From positions 1-57,392 of the forward strand of contig JAZNQN010000013.1 in assembly GCA_045590195.1 (NCBI GenBank): a stretch of DNA of 57,392 bases. Direction: 5' to 3'. How positions within the stretch are numbered: position 1 is the first letter of the stretch; each line of letters begins with the position of its first letter. Shown here in pieces: positions 35,219 through 43,181 of this stretch. The notes beneath the pieces are model-generated. The model made no database searches. It saw only the letters and a list, made by a program, of their open reading frames with translations, and was not told the origin of the DNA. The stretch is from JAZNQN01 sp045590195 (GTDB lineage: Bacteria > Bacillota > Clostridia > UMGS1883 > UMGS1540). The translations under genes and the position numbers were made by a program.

Positions 35219-35247
35219 TTGCATTTTCAATTTTTTTGTTGTATAAT
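35219..35247 (+). promoter_or_regulatory. Sigma-A promoter of pckG
   Basis: TTGCAT, 17 bases, TATAAT, immediately after rsmA and about 40 bases before the pckG ATG. Confidence 0.88.
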
Positions 35248-35287
35248 GTATGTTGACATATTTTGAAACTGAAAGGAGTAATTTGTT

Positions 35288-37066
35288 ATGACAAACAATA
35301 AAAAAGTCTTAACATGGCTTGACGAAATGGCTGCTATGACAAAACCTGCCGAAATCGTTTGGATTGATGGTAGCGAAGAGCAGCTTGAAGCTTTAAGAAA
35401 AGAAGCTTGTGAGTCTGGCGAAATGATTAAATTAAATCAGGAGAAACTTCCTGGCTGTTACTACCACAGAACAGCAGAAAACGACGTTGCTCGTGTTGAA
35501 GACAGAACATTTATCTGTACTCCAACTAAAGAAGAAGCAGGCCCTGTAAACAACTGGATGGATCCTGCTGAAATGTACGCAAAACTCAGAAAACTTTATG
35601 ATGGTTCAATGGTTGGCCGTACAATGTATGTAATTCCATACTCAATGGGTCCTGTTGGTTCACCATTCTCAAAAATTGGTATTGAGCTTACAGATAGTAT
35701 CTATGTTGTTCTCAATATGGCTATTATGACAAGAATCGGTAAAACTGTTATCGATGCACTTGGCGAAGATGGCGACTTTGTAAAATGTCTCCATGCTAAA
35801 AAAGATGTAAATCCTGACGACAGATACATTGTTCAGTTCCCACAGGATGCTACAATCTGGTCAATTAACTCAGCTTACGGCGGTAACGTTTTGCTCGGTA
35901 AAAAATGTTTTGCACTTCGTATCGCATCATACCTTGGTATGCAGGAAGGCTGGATGGCTGAACATATGCTTATCCTTGGTCTTGAAAATCCAAAAGGCGA
36001 AGTTAAATATATCGCTGCTGCTTTCCCATCAGCTTGTGGTAAAACAAATCTTGCCATGCTTATTCCACCGGAATATCTTAAGGAAAAAGGCTACAAAGTT
36101 TGGACAGTTGGCGATGATATTGCATGGCTTAGAATTGGACCTGACGGCAGACTTTATGCTGTTAACCCCGAAGCTGGTTTCTTTGGTGTTGCACCTGGCA
36201 CAAGTGAAAAAACAAACTTCAATGCTCTTGAAGCTACAAAGAAAAATACAATCTTTACAAACGTTGCTATCAACAATGATGACAACACAGTTTGGTGGGA
36301 AGGACTTGACAAAAATCCTCCTAAAAATGCAACAGAATGGAAAGGCGCTAAAGTTGACGGTGTAGAATACACAGCTGCAGGCAATAAACTTGCTCATCCA
36401 AACTCACGTTTTACTGCTCCTGCAATTAACTGCCCATGTATTTCAAAAGAATTTGAAAACCCACAGGGTGTGCCGATTTCTGCAATTGTATTTGGTGGCA
36501 GAAGAGCAAAAACAGCTCCACTGGTTTACCAGGCAAGAGATTGGGAGCACGGTGTATTCGTTGGTGCTACAATGGCATCTGAAACAACTGCTGCAGCTGC
36601 AGGTGCAGTTGGCGTTGTTCGTCGTGACCCAATGGCTATGAAACCATTCGTTGGTTACAATATGGCTGACTACTTTGGTCACTGGCTCGAAATGGGCGAG
36701 AAAATGGATCCTGAAAAAGCTCCAAAAATCTTCCACGTTAACTGGTTCCGTCAGGACGACGAAGGACACTTTATGTGGCCTGGATTTGGCGATAATATGC
36801 GTGTTCTCCTCTGGATTTTAGACAGATGCGAAGGCAAAGTTTCCGCTAACGAAAGCGAAATTGGTTACCTTCCAAATATGGAAGATATCGATGTTACAAA
36901 CCTTGATATCGACAAAGATGTTCTTAAAGAACTCTTAACAGTTGATAAAGATGTTTGGATGGAAGATGTTAAAGATCAGAAAGAATATTTTGCACAGTTT
37001 GGCGACAGACTTCCAAAAGCTATCAGCAAACAGCTTGGTATTCTTGAAGATAATCTTTCAAAATAA
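35288..37066 (+). CDS. pckG: Phosphoenolpyruvate carboxykinase (GTP)
   Basis: The protein has 592 residues, the length of the GTP-dependent family. It interconverts oxaloacetate and PEP, in anaerobes often to fix CO2 towards succinate or propionate. The active-site loop AFPSACGKTNLAM contains Cys250 and the P-loop Lys252. YVIPYSMGPVGSP, GDDIAWLRIG and the Mn-binding residues are present. Codons are strongly biased and uniform with an AAAGGAG site, as expected for a highly expressed gene. Confidence 0.98.
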   Translation: MTNNKKVLTWLDEMAAMTKPAEIVWIDGSEEQLEALRKEACESGEMIKLNQEKLPGCYYHRTAENDVARVEDRTFICTPTKEEAGPVNNWMDPAEMYAKLRKLYDGSMVGRTMYVIPYSMGPVGSPFSKIGIELTDSIYVVLNMAIMTRIGKTVIDALGEDGDFVKCLHAKKDVNPDDRYIVQFPQDATIWSINSAYGGNVLLGKKCFALRIASYLGMQEGWMAEHMLILGLENPKGEVKYIAAAFPSACGKTNLAMLIPPEYLKEKGYKVWTVGDDIAWLRIGPDGRLYAVNPEAGFFGVAPGTSEKTNFNALEATKKNTIFTNVAINNDDNTVWWEGLDKNPPKNATEWKGAKVDGVEYTAAGNKLAHPNSRFTAPAINCPCISKEFENPQGVPISAIVFGGRRAKTAPLVYQARDWEHGVFVGATMASETTAAAAGAVGVVRRDPMAMKPFVGYNMADYFGHWLEMGEKMDPEKAPKIFHVNWFRQDDEGHFMWPGFGDNMRVLLWILDRCEGKVSANESEIGYLPNMEDIDVTNLDIDKDVLKELLTVDKDVWMEDVKDQKEYFAQFGDRLPKAISKQLGILEDNLSK

Positions 37067-37076
37067 TTCTAGAATT

Positions 37077-37384
37077 AAAAAGCCCTTCTTTCGGCGGTGC
37101 TTCTTAGGGATTAACCGCCTAAAAACAATGTTTTTGGCACATTACTGCGTTAAAATTTTTCACAATCCGTCAAGGATTACTCAAATTTTTGCCTTGTTCT
37201 GCGCTCAAAAACAAGATTTTTATGGTGCAAAGCAGTTTTGGGTTAGAGATTTTTTGTCTTAGAGAAGTTATAAAAAATGCAGGCATACTGTCGTATGTCT
37301 GCATTTTTTTACGCACTATAAGTGAAAAATATCAAGCCAAAACCGATTTATCCCTAAGAAGCACCGCCGTTTGAAGGGCTTTTT
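37077..37384. mobile_element. 308-base element with 34-bp terminal inverted repeats
   Basis: Arms 37077-37110 and 37351-37384 are inverted copies matching at 31 of 34 positions; the only differences are three adjacent bases. The inside (240 bases) carries no gene. It holds a strong terminator at 37272-37309 and a CTTGTT/AACAAG hairpin near 37193-37215. It fills the gap between convergent pckG and the SLOG gene, whose stop codon is adjacent. The structure suggests a MITE-like or REP-like dispersed repeat. Confidence 0.6.
37272..37309. terminator. Strong bidirectional terminator inside the inverted-repeat element
   Basis: A 17-bp stem with one G-T pair (37272-37288 with 37293-37309) and the loop TGTC has A and T runs at its ends. 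It would end both the pckG and the minus-strand engB operon transcripts. Confidence 0.9.
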
Positions 37385-37385
37385 G

Positions 37386-37850
37386 TTATAATGAAATAAT
37401 TTCTCTGTTTTTTGAAACAGCATACTTAACTGTGTAAAAAGTACCACCACTACTTTTCCGGCAATACGATATAACATATTTTGACATTTCAACCATAAAA
37501 CGATTTCGTTCGTGCATACAACCTGAGTGATAACGATCAGAAGCATAAAAAATGTCATCACAATTTTCTTTTAAAAAATTATAATCATCAGATTGCGAGT
37601 CGGAATAATACTTATCTTGTTCAGGACAGGGTAGAGCAAGTTTAAGCTTTATGGATGGGAAAAGCCTTTTTATCTCAAGCACAGCTTTGCCGCAAAAAAT
37701 ATCAAACCCTACTGCTCCACCACAGAAAAAAGTGTCAACACCGCGGCTTATCAAAGTTATTAACTCTTTTCTCAGCTTATTTTCAATTAGCATACATTCA
37801 CTTTTTGTGATATCGCGATGGCCCGTAAAACAGCAACAATTTTCTATCAT
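37386..37850 (-). CDS. SLOG-domain protein (YpsA/DUF1273-like)
   Basis: The protein has 154 residues. CCFTGHRD at the N-terminus and FFCGGAVGFDIFCGKAVLE near 41-59 are the nucleotide-sensing motifs of the SLOG/Rossmann superfamily, which includes YpsA and DprA-like sensors. These proteins are thought to bind nucleotide-derived ligands; this one's role is unknown. It is the last gene of a minus-strand operon and overlaps the preceding lipoprotein gene by 4 bases. Confidence 0.75.
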   Translation of the reverse strand: MIENCCCFTGHRDITKSECMLIENKLRKELITLISRGVDTFFCGGAVGFDIFCGKAVLEIKRLFPSIKLKLALPCPEQDKYYSDSQSDDYNFLKENCDDIFYASDRYHSGCMHERNRFMVEMSKYVISYCRKSSGGTFYTVKYAVSKNREIISL

Positions 37851-38206
37851 AATTCGCTTTGAATTTTTTGAACTGAAGTAATTTTTCTTGTTTCTGGTGA
37901 TTCGAATTCTATAATAATTCTGTTTCCAACTTCAATTTTTAAAATTTCAATATCACGTTTTGCTCTGTCGTTAAGTTCGAATGTTTCTTCAGTTTCCTCA
38001 TCCATAATTATTTTAATGGTTGTATCAGTAAGCTCTGTTAATCTGCCGGCATAAGTTGTTTCGTTAATTTTGTCAGGATACTGTGAAACGGTAGCTTTTT
38101 TTGGAGTTGCGGTTGCAGTTGGTGTTGGTGTAACAGTAGTATCTTTTTTGCCGCAAGCAGTAAGACAAAGCAAACACGCTAATAATAAAACGATAGTTTT
38201 TTTCAT
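37847..38206 (-). CDS. Small lipoprotein of unknown function
   Basis: The protein has 119 residues. A signal peptide ends in the lipobox LTAC with Cys18, followed by a Thr/Pro-rich spacer (about 24-38). The remaining 75 residues look like a beta-rich barrel (TYAGRLTELTDTTIKIIM). It would be anchored outside the membrane. No family is recognised. It lies 2 bases after engB. Confidence 0.8.
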   Translation of the reverse strand: MKKTIVLLLACLLCLTACGKKDTTVTPTPTATATPKKATVSQYPDKINETTYAGRLTELTDTTIKIIMDEETEETFELNDRAKRDIEILKIEVGNRIIIEFESPETRKITSVQKIQSEL

Positions 38207-38208
38207 AA

Positions 38209-38802
38209 TTATTCCTCACAATCAATAAAAAATTTAATTATTTCCCATGCATCTTCAACACCTGTACCTTTTTCGGCGGAGAAAAGAAGCAATTTATCTT
38301 CCTTGTCGAGCGAAAGAGTTTTCTTGATAACATCAAGATTTTCGTCGAGTTTAGATTTTTTTACTTTATCAGCCTTTGTAGCAATAACAATGCTTTTGCC
38401 GTAGTTATGTTTGATCCAGTTGTGCATCGAAACATCGTCATTAGTTGGCTTGTGTCGTGCATCAACAAGTAAAAAAGTTGCTACAAGTTGCTGGCGCGTA
38501 TTGAGGTATTGATTAATCATTTCGCCCCATTTTTCCCGTTCCTTTTTTGATACCTCAGCGTAACCATAACCGGGCAAATCCACAAAGAAAAAAGTATCAT
38601 CAATGTTGTAAAAATTAAGTGTAGCAGTTTTACCTGGTTTTGAACTTGTTCTTGCAAGGCTTTTTCGGTTGAGCAATTTGTTTATAAAAGAGCTTTTGCC
38701 CACATTCGATCTCCCTGCAAGTGCAATTTCAGGAATTAAAGTTGCGGGATATTGAGCAGGTTTCACTGCCGAAATAGATATTGAAGCATTATGTATGTTC
38801 AT
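38209..38802 (-). CDS. engB: Ribosome biogenesis GTPase EngB/YsxC
   Basis: The protein has 197 residues. The P-loop GRSNVGKS is at 30-37, the G3 motif is in VDLPGYGYAEVS and the G4 motif is TKADK. EngB helps assemble the 50S subunit. Length and motifs are standard. It is in an operon with DUF1015 upstream (13-base gap) and a lipoprotein downstream. Confidence 0.97.
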   Translation of the reverse strand: MNIHNASISISAVKPAQYPATLIPEIALAGRSNVGKSSFINKLLNRKSLARTSSKPGKTATLNFYNIDDTFFFVDLPGYGYAEVSKKEREKWGEMINQYLNTRQQLVATFLLVDARHKPTNDDVSMHNWIKHNYGKSIVIATKADKVKKSKLDENLDVIKKTLSLDKEDKLLLFSAEKGTGVEDAWEIIKFFIDCEE

Positions 38803-38815
38803 AAATTCACCTGTA

Positions 38816-40075
38816 CTATTTTATTTTTCTGCATTCAAGGTAAAAACGTTTATCGTAAGCTTCGCCCATTGAAAAAGTTTTTCTTGGTAGAGCGCCATCG
38901 ATAATAACAGATTTAAAAAGAGCACTCTTTGGCATTGGCTCAAGAACAAAGCCTATATTTCCATCTTTGTTGCCAAGATCTTTGGTAACATCTTCGCCGT
39001 GAATATAATCTATTTTTCCACCAACAGATGGAATATATTCATCAAGAAAGTGTTGCAGTGTTCCGGCAGCAATTGGCGAAGGCGGGGAAGAAATAGTAAT
39101 AACCTCTTCTTTTCCGCCAAAGTGGCAAACAATTTTTTGCGCCTCATTATCCGCTTTGTTTTCATCGCAGTATTTTTTGAACGCTTCCAAAAGCTTTTCG
39201 GCATCAACGCCAAATGCAACCCTGTGAATAGCTTCAAAAACAAGTGAATCATCGTGAAGGTTTACAATTTCGGCAAGGGCATATCGTGCAGGATGATTTA
39301 TTGCTTTTTCTTCACCAATTTCTTTTTTGAGATTTTCATAACATGTTTTAGCTGTTGCAAGAGAGTGATTTCCATCGCCCATAGCGAAAAGCATAGGTTC
39401 AAGACCATTGGTATTATATTTGTTATTAAATAAATTAAAATCTGCCAATGCATCACATGCAGTAAGAGCTTTTTCAGCTAAATCCTTATCAAGAACATAG
39501 CCTTTAATGCTACCGCTGTCTTGCATTAAGTCAAAGCTGTAAACCAACTCTTTGCCTTTTTTTGCGGCAGTAATTGGTTCAATAACGGTTTTTTCAGGAT
39601 CGTCTATTAAAATCATTATGTGAGGAAGTTCAAGTGATGCGCCTTCACGAACTTTAACTCTTGGTGGAATTCTATCAAGAACAGTTCCCTCGGTTGCTCT
39701 TATAAGGGAAGTTGAACCTTTTGAAAAATCATAGGCTTCTAAATCAACAACACCAACAAGTCCATAGCGAACAGCACCATTTTTCTGTGTTCTTTCAACA
39801 TAAATGAGAGATGAAGGATATTCCTTGAAATTTGGAAGGTATTCCTCCATATTTTTGTTTATTTTCTGAATTCTTTCAGCAACATCATCTTCCTCAAGAT
39901 AAACCTCAGGCAAAGTAATTGCCAAAGTTGATGGGGCATCGCCTACGAAAGATTCAACTTCTTTCCAGTATTCAGGCTGAGAAGTATACTGATCGCAAGC
40001 AACAACGCTCCATTTCGTCATATTACAATTATCCGGAAGAAGAATATCTGCCGGATGAAAACACCTTTTGTACAT
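38816..40075 (-). CDS. DUF1015-family protein
   Basis: The protein has 419 residues from the ATG at 40075, which follows AAAGGTGAT; a longer frame from 40120 runs into the preceding gene. The family signature MGDGNHSLATAK lies near residue 228, and the N-terminal DNCNMTKWSVVACDQYTSQPEYW is typical of the clostridial subgroup. Its biochemical role is unknown, though relatives often sit beside serine synthesis genes, which are not seen here. Confidence 0.85.
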   Translation of the reverse strand: MYKRCFHPADILLPDNCNMTKWSVVACDQYTSQPEYWKEVESFVGDAPSTLAITLPEVYLEEDDVAERIQKINKNMEEYLPNFKEYPSSLIYVERTQKNGAVRYGLVGVVDLEAYDFSKGSTSLIRATEGTVLDRIPPRVKVREGASLELPHIMILIDDPEKTVIEPITAAKKGKELVYSFDLMQDSGSIKGYVLDKDLAEKALTACDALADFNLFNNKYNTNGLEPMLFAMGDGNHSLATAKTCYENLKKEIGEEKAINHPARYALAEIVNLHDDSLVFEAIHRVAFGVDAEKLLEAFKKYCDENKADNEAQKIVCHFGGKEEVITISSPPSPIAAGTLQHFLDEYIPSVGGKIDYIHGEDVTKDLGNKDGNIGFVLEPMPKSALFKSVIIDGALPRKTFSMGEAYDKRFYLECRKIK

Positions 40076-40091
40076 AAATATCACCTTTCTT

Positions 40092-41663
40092 TTATTTATT
40101 TCGGCGCCAACGATTAACATCTTTTAAAGGCTTGGAAAAACAAGGCTCTTCAACGCCGTTAATGTCATTTTGATATATAAGCCCGTTGTGTTGAAACAAT
40201 AGGCCGGTTACGGGTAAATCTCTCGTAAATATATACTGAAATTCAAGATAAGCATTTTTACATTCGTCCATTGAAACTGCGGTGTGCGTTTTTGAAATAG
40301 CAGCATCCATATCATCCGAAGAATAATTCATAAAGTTTTGGCCGTTTTCCATAGCCCATGAGGATAAAAAGAATGAGTAGTCAAAACTTGGAGAAAACTC
40401 TATACCACCAACAAAAAGACCGAATTCGCCACTTGCAATTTTGTCGCAATAAGTGTCCCAGTCAACAGATATCGGAACAATTTTAAACCCTACCGCAGAT
40501 AGCATTGAAGCAATTTTTTCGGCAGCGGTAATTCTGAGAGGATTATCGCTATTTACAAGAAGTGTTGCCTCAAGGGTGTACATTGTATCGCCGATGTATT
40601 TTTCAAAAATACCATCGCCTGTTATATCACTCCAGCCTGCATCCTTTAAAAGCTCACTTGATTTTTCGGCAGAAAATGATGCATAGTCGGCATCCAAATT
40701 GTAAAAATAAGCAGACGGAATAATCGGTGAATTAACAGCTGTTCCAAGCCCGAGATATGCACTTTTAACAATTTCGTCTCGATTAATCGCGCAGGAAAAA
40801 GCTTTTCTAACTGAAATATCAGCGAAAACTTTATTATTAAGGTTAAAACCAACAAACTCATATTTTGGTGTAATATATTGGGAGTATTTTGATTTATCTG
40901 CAAAACCAAACCGACTTAGTTGAAGTGCGTTAACGTTCAATGCATCAATTTCTCCCGTTTTAAATAATGAGAATTCGTCAGAAGACTTGCCGAGCATTCT
41001 TACTGTGATTTTTTCTTCCACAGGCAATTCACCAAGATTCCAAAGGTTGTTTTTTGTAAGAATCATACCACCGCTCTGGTGGTTTTCGGCAAATTTATAC
41101 TTTCCGGTTCCCATCGGAGACTCGTTTATAGAAAAGTTATGGGCGGGAATTATCGGAAAATCAAGATGGTTAACAATTCTGGCATATGGGCCGGTAAGAG
41201 TTAGTGTGAAGTTATAATCGTCGACTATTTCCACACTTGAAACAGCACTTAAAGAATCGTAGTATATACACCCTGTTCCTGTGTTTTTTATAGTTTCAAT
41301 TGTGTATTTTACATCCTCGGCAGTAAACTTTTCGCCATCGTGCCAAAAAACATCGTCACGCAGAGCAAAAGAAATACTTGACGAATCCGAAGAAACAGTA
41401 CAACTTTTCGCAAGCTGAGGAGTTATAGACAAATCTTTTTCAAGATAAATTAAGCTGTCATAAATAAGAGAAAAAACAGCGGCGTCATTCTCGGTATCAG
41501 CAAGAATAGGGTTTAAATTATTTTTTGTTGTAAGGTAAAATGAAATATTTTCATAGCTTGTATCGCCGGTTGGGCCGGGTGATGGGGTGGGTTTATTTTC
41601 GCTATTGCAACCAGTTAAACAAATTACAAAAGATAAAAATATTGTTAATAATGCTTTTCGCAT
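40092..41663 (-). CDS. ABC transporter substrate-binding lipoprotein (family 5)
   Basis: The protein has 523 residues from the ATG at 41663, with GGAGG upstream. A signal peptide with lipobox CLTGC (Cys19) and a Pro-rich linker precede a family 5 solute-binding fold. Typical segments are PQLAKSC, the FALRDDVFWHDGEKFTAEDVKYT signature near 92-113, and FSCAINRDEIV. Such proteins bind oligopeptides, nickel or sugars. No permease or ATPase gene is in the window, so it is an orphan binding protein leading the engB operon. Confidence 0.9.
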   Translation of the reverse strand: MRKALLTIFLSFVICLTGCNSENKPTPSPGPTGDTSYENISFYLTTKNNLNPILADTENDAAVFSLIYDSLIYLEKDLSITPQLAKSCTVSSDSSSISFALRDDVFWHDGEKFTAEDVKYTIETIKNTGTGCIYYDSLSAVSSVEIVDDYNFTLTLTGPYARIVNHLDFPIIPAHNFSINESPMGTGKYKFAENHQSGGMILTKNNLWNLGELPVEEKITVRMLGKSSDEFSLFKTGEIDALNVNALQLSRFGFADKSKYSQYITPKYEFVGFNLNNKVFADISVRKAFSCAINRDEIVKSAYLGLGTAVNSPIIPSAYFYNLDADYASFSAEKSSELLKDAGWSDITGDGIFEKYIGDTMYTLEATLLVNSDNPLRITAAEKIASMLSAVGFKIVPISVDWDTYCDKIASGEFGLFVGGIEFSPSFDYSFFLSSWAMENGQNFMNYSSDDMDAAISKTHTAVSMDECKNAYLEFQYIFTRDLPVTGLLFQHNGLIYQNDINGVEEPCFSKPLKDVNRWRRNK

Positions 41664-41695
41664 TTTGTCCTCCAAAAAACAAATTACTATCATAT

Positions 41696-41724
41696 AGTTT
41701 AACATAAATAGAAATAATTTACAA
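41696..41724 (-). promoter_or_regulatory. Promoter of the binding-protein operon
   Basis: On the minus strand: TTGTAA, 17 bases, TAAACT, about 33 bases before the ATG at 41663. It would serve five genes down to 37386. Confidence 0.7.
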
Positions 41725-41804
41725 CCTGTTTATCCAATTTTTTTTGAATTGATCGCTAAAAAAATATTTTGATTGTATTTTACAATAAATAATCGTTTTA
41801 TCTA

Positions 41805-41833
41805 TTGAAAAAAATATGAAAATAGTCTATCAT
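41805..41833 (+). promoter_or_regulatory. Promoter for the 41962 oxidoreductase gene
   Basis: TTGAAA, 17 bases, TATCAT. An operator-like inverted repeat, GCAAACA-TT-TGTTTGC (41843-41858), lies over the expected transcription start. Confidence 0.7.
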
Positions 41834-41839
41834 TTTACT

Positions 41840-41934
41840 TAGGCAAACATTTGTTTGCTTTTAACCGCAAGGTTAAGATGTCCTTTTTGGTAAACAAACA
41901 TGAACAATAAACCTTGGGAAGCTAAGGTTTTTTG
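41840..41934 (+). ncRNA. Candidate attenuator leader RNA
   Basis: The leader contains a TTAACC-GCAA-GGTTAA hairpin (41861-41876) with a GNRA loop. Further on, a terminator has arms 41909-41915 and 41924-41930 followed by T-rich TTTGTT, 15-20 bases before the ribosome site. AAGGTT at 41869 can pair with AACCTT at 41910, making an antiterminator that excludes both hairpins. This is the layout of a riboswitch or attenuator; no known class is recognised. Confidence 0.45.
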
Positions 41935-41961
41935 TTCGTTCAAAAAAATGGAGGTATACTT

Positions 41962-43011
41962 ATGCATAAAGCTGGTATAATTGGCTACGGAAATATGGGC
42001 TCATGGCATGCCGAAAACGTTAATGAAAGAATTGATAATTTACAGGTTTGCGCAGTTTATGATATTGACGACGAAAGAAAAGCGTTTGCCAAAGAAAACG
42101 GGCTTACAGTTTTTGAAAGCGCTGAAGAGCTTCTTGAAAGTGACATTGATATCGTAATCATTGCTACACCAAACAATTTTCATAAATATTATTCAATAAT
42201 GGCTATGGAGGCGGGTAAGCACGTTGTTTGCGAAAAACCTGCTTGCATGAACTGCGAAGAACTGGAAGAAATACTTGCAGTTAGTGAGAAAACCGGTATG
42301 CTTTACACTGTTCATCAGAATCGACGTTTTGATACCGATTACCTAACAATGAAGAAAATTATCGATGATGATATGCTTGGTAAGCTATATTTCCTTGATT
42401 CTCGCCTTTATAGTAATCGCGGAAGTTCCGGCAGATGGAGAAGTACATATGAAGCCGGCGGCGGAACTCTTTATGACTGGGGTATACATATGATAGATCA
42501 GGTGCTTTGCATGATTGACAGCAAGCCTGTTCGTGTATTTGCTCAGCTTCAGAGTGTTCGTTTTCCAAAAGTTGACGATGTTTGCCGAGTTGTAATCGAA
42601 TTTGAAAACGGTGTTCGTTCGCAAATTGTAGCAGACTTGTGGTGTTATATTAATGAACCCAGATGGCACTTATCCGGCGATGACGGAACCGCAACTATAT
42701 ATGAATGGTTTGGCGAGGAAGGAAAAGTTGTAAAAGCAAATACCAAAGAGGTTAACTGGCAGCAGGGCTGCGTTTATACGCCAAATGGCCTTTCGAAAAC
42801 TATGTGGCCGCGTCCCGTTCAGGAAATTTCTGAGCTTCCTTTACCGAAAGTTGAAAATCCTCCTCAGTGGGAAGATTTTTATAACAATGTTATTGATTTT
42901 GTTGAAGGAAAAGCAGAGCAAATTGTAAAACACAGTGAAATCAGAAAAGATATGAAAGTTTTGATGGCGGCTTTTGAATCTGCAAGAACAAATCAGGTTA
43001 TAAATATTTAA
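41962..43011 (+). CDS. Gfo/Idh/MocA-family oxidoreductase
   Basis: The protein has 349 residues from the ATG at 41962, with GGAGGT upstream. The dinucleotide loop GYGNMGSWHAE starts at residue 8 and the catalytic-lysine motif is CEKPACM. A DWGIHMIDQVL segment holds the conserved His and Asp of the active site. Length and motifs are complete, unlike the shorter relative at 2240. Substrates are likely sugars or inositols. It stands alone between two terminators with a structured leader. Confidence 0.9.
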   Translation: MHKAGIIGYGNMGSWHAENVNERIDNLQVCAVYDIDDERKAFAKENGLTVFESAEELLESDIDIVIIATPNNFHKYYSIMAMEAGKHVVCEKPACMNCEELEEILAVSEKTGMLYTVHQNRRFDTDYLTMKKIIDDDMLGKLYFLDSRLYSNRGSSGRWRSTYEAGGGTLYDWGIHMIDQVLCMIDSKPVRVFAQLQSVRFPKVDDVCRVVIEFENGVRSQIVADLWCYINEPRWHLSGDDGTATIYEWFGEEGKVVKANTKEVNWQQGCVYTPNGLSKTMWPRPVQEISELPLPKVENPPQWEDFYNNVIDFVEGKAEQIVKHSEIRKDMKVLMAAFESARTNQVINI

Positions 43012-43018
43012 AAAAATT

Positions 43019-43049
43019 ACTGCGGAAACCTTCGGAGTTTTCGCAGTAT
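43019..43049 (+). terminator. Hairpin after the 41962 gene
   Basis: A 12-bp stem with one G-T pair has a 7-base loop containing TTCG. Only a weak T-rich stretch follows. Confidence 0.6.
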
Positions 43050-43123
43050 GTGTTTATAAGGATTTAATTGGTAAAATTTACCTATTACTGATGCTTTTGT
43101 ACAATAATTTGAAATTTTTTCAA

Positions 43124-43152
43124 TTGTATTTTAGGCAGTATTATGATAAAAT
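43124..43152 (+). promoter_or_regulatory. Promoter for the SLH gene cluster
   Basis: TTGTAT, 17 bases, TAAAAT, about 30 bases before the ATG at 43182. Confidence 0.7.
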
Positions 43153-43181
43153 GATTTATATAATTTATGGAGGTAGGTCTA

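Noticed and set aside
36029..36769. Several frames opposite pckG
   Set aside because: They arise from strong codon bias of pckG; none has a domain or ribosome site.
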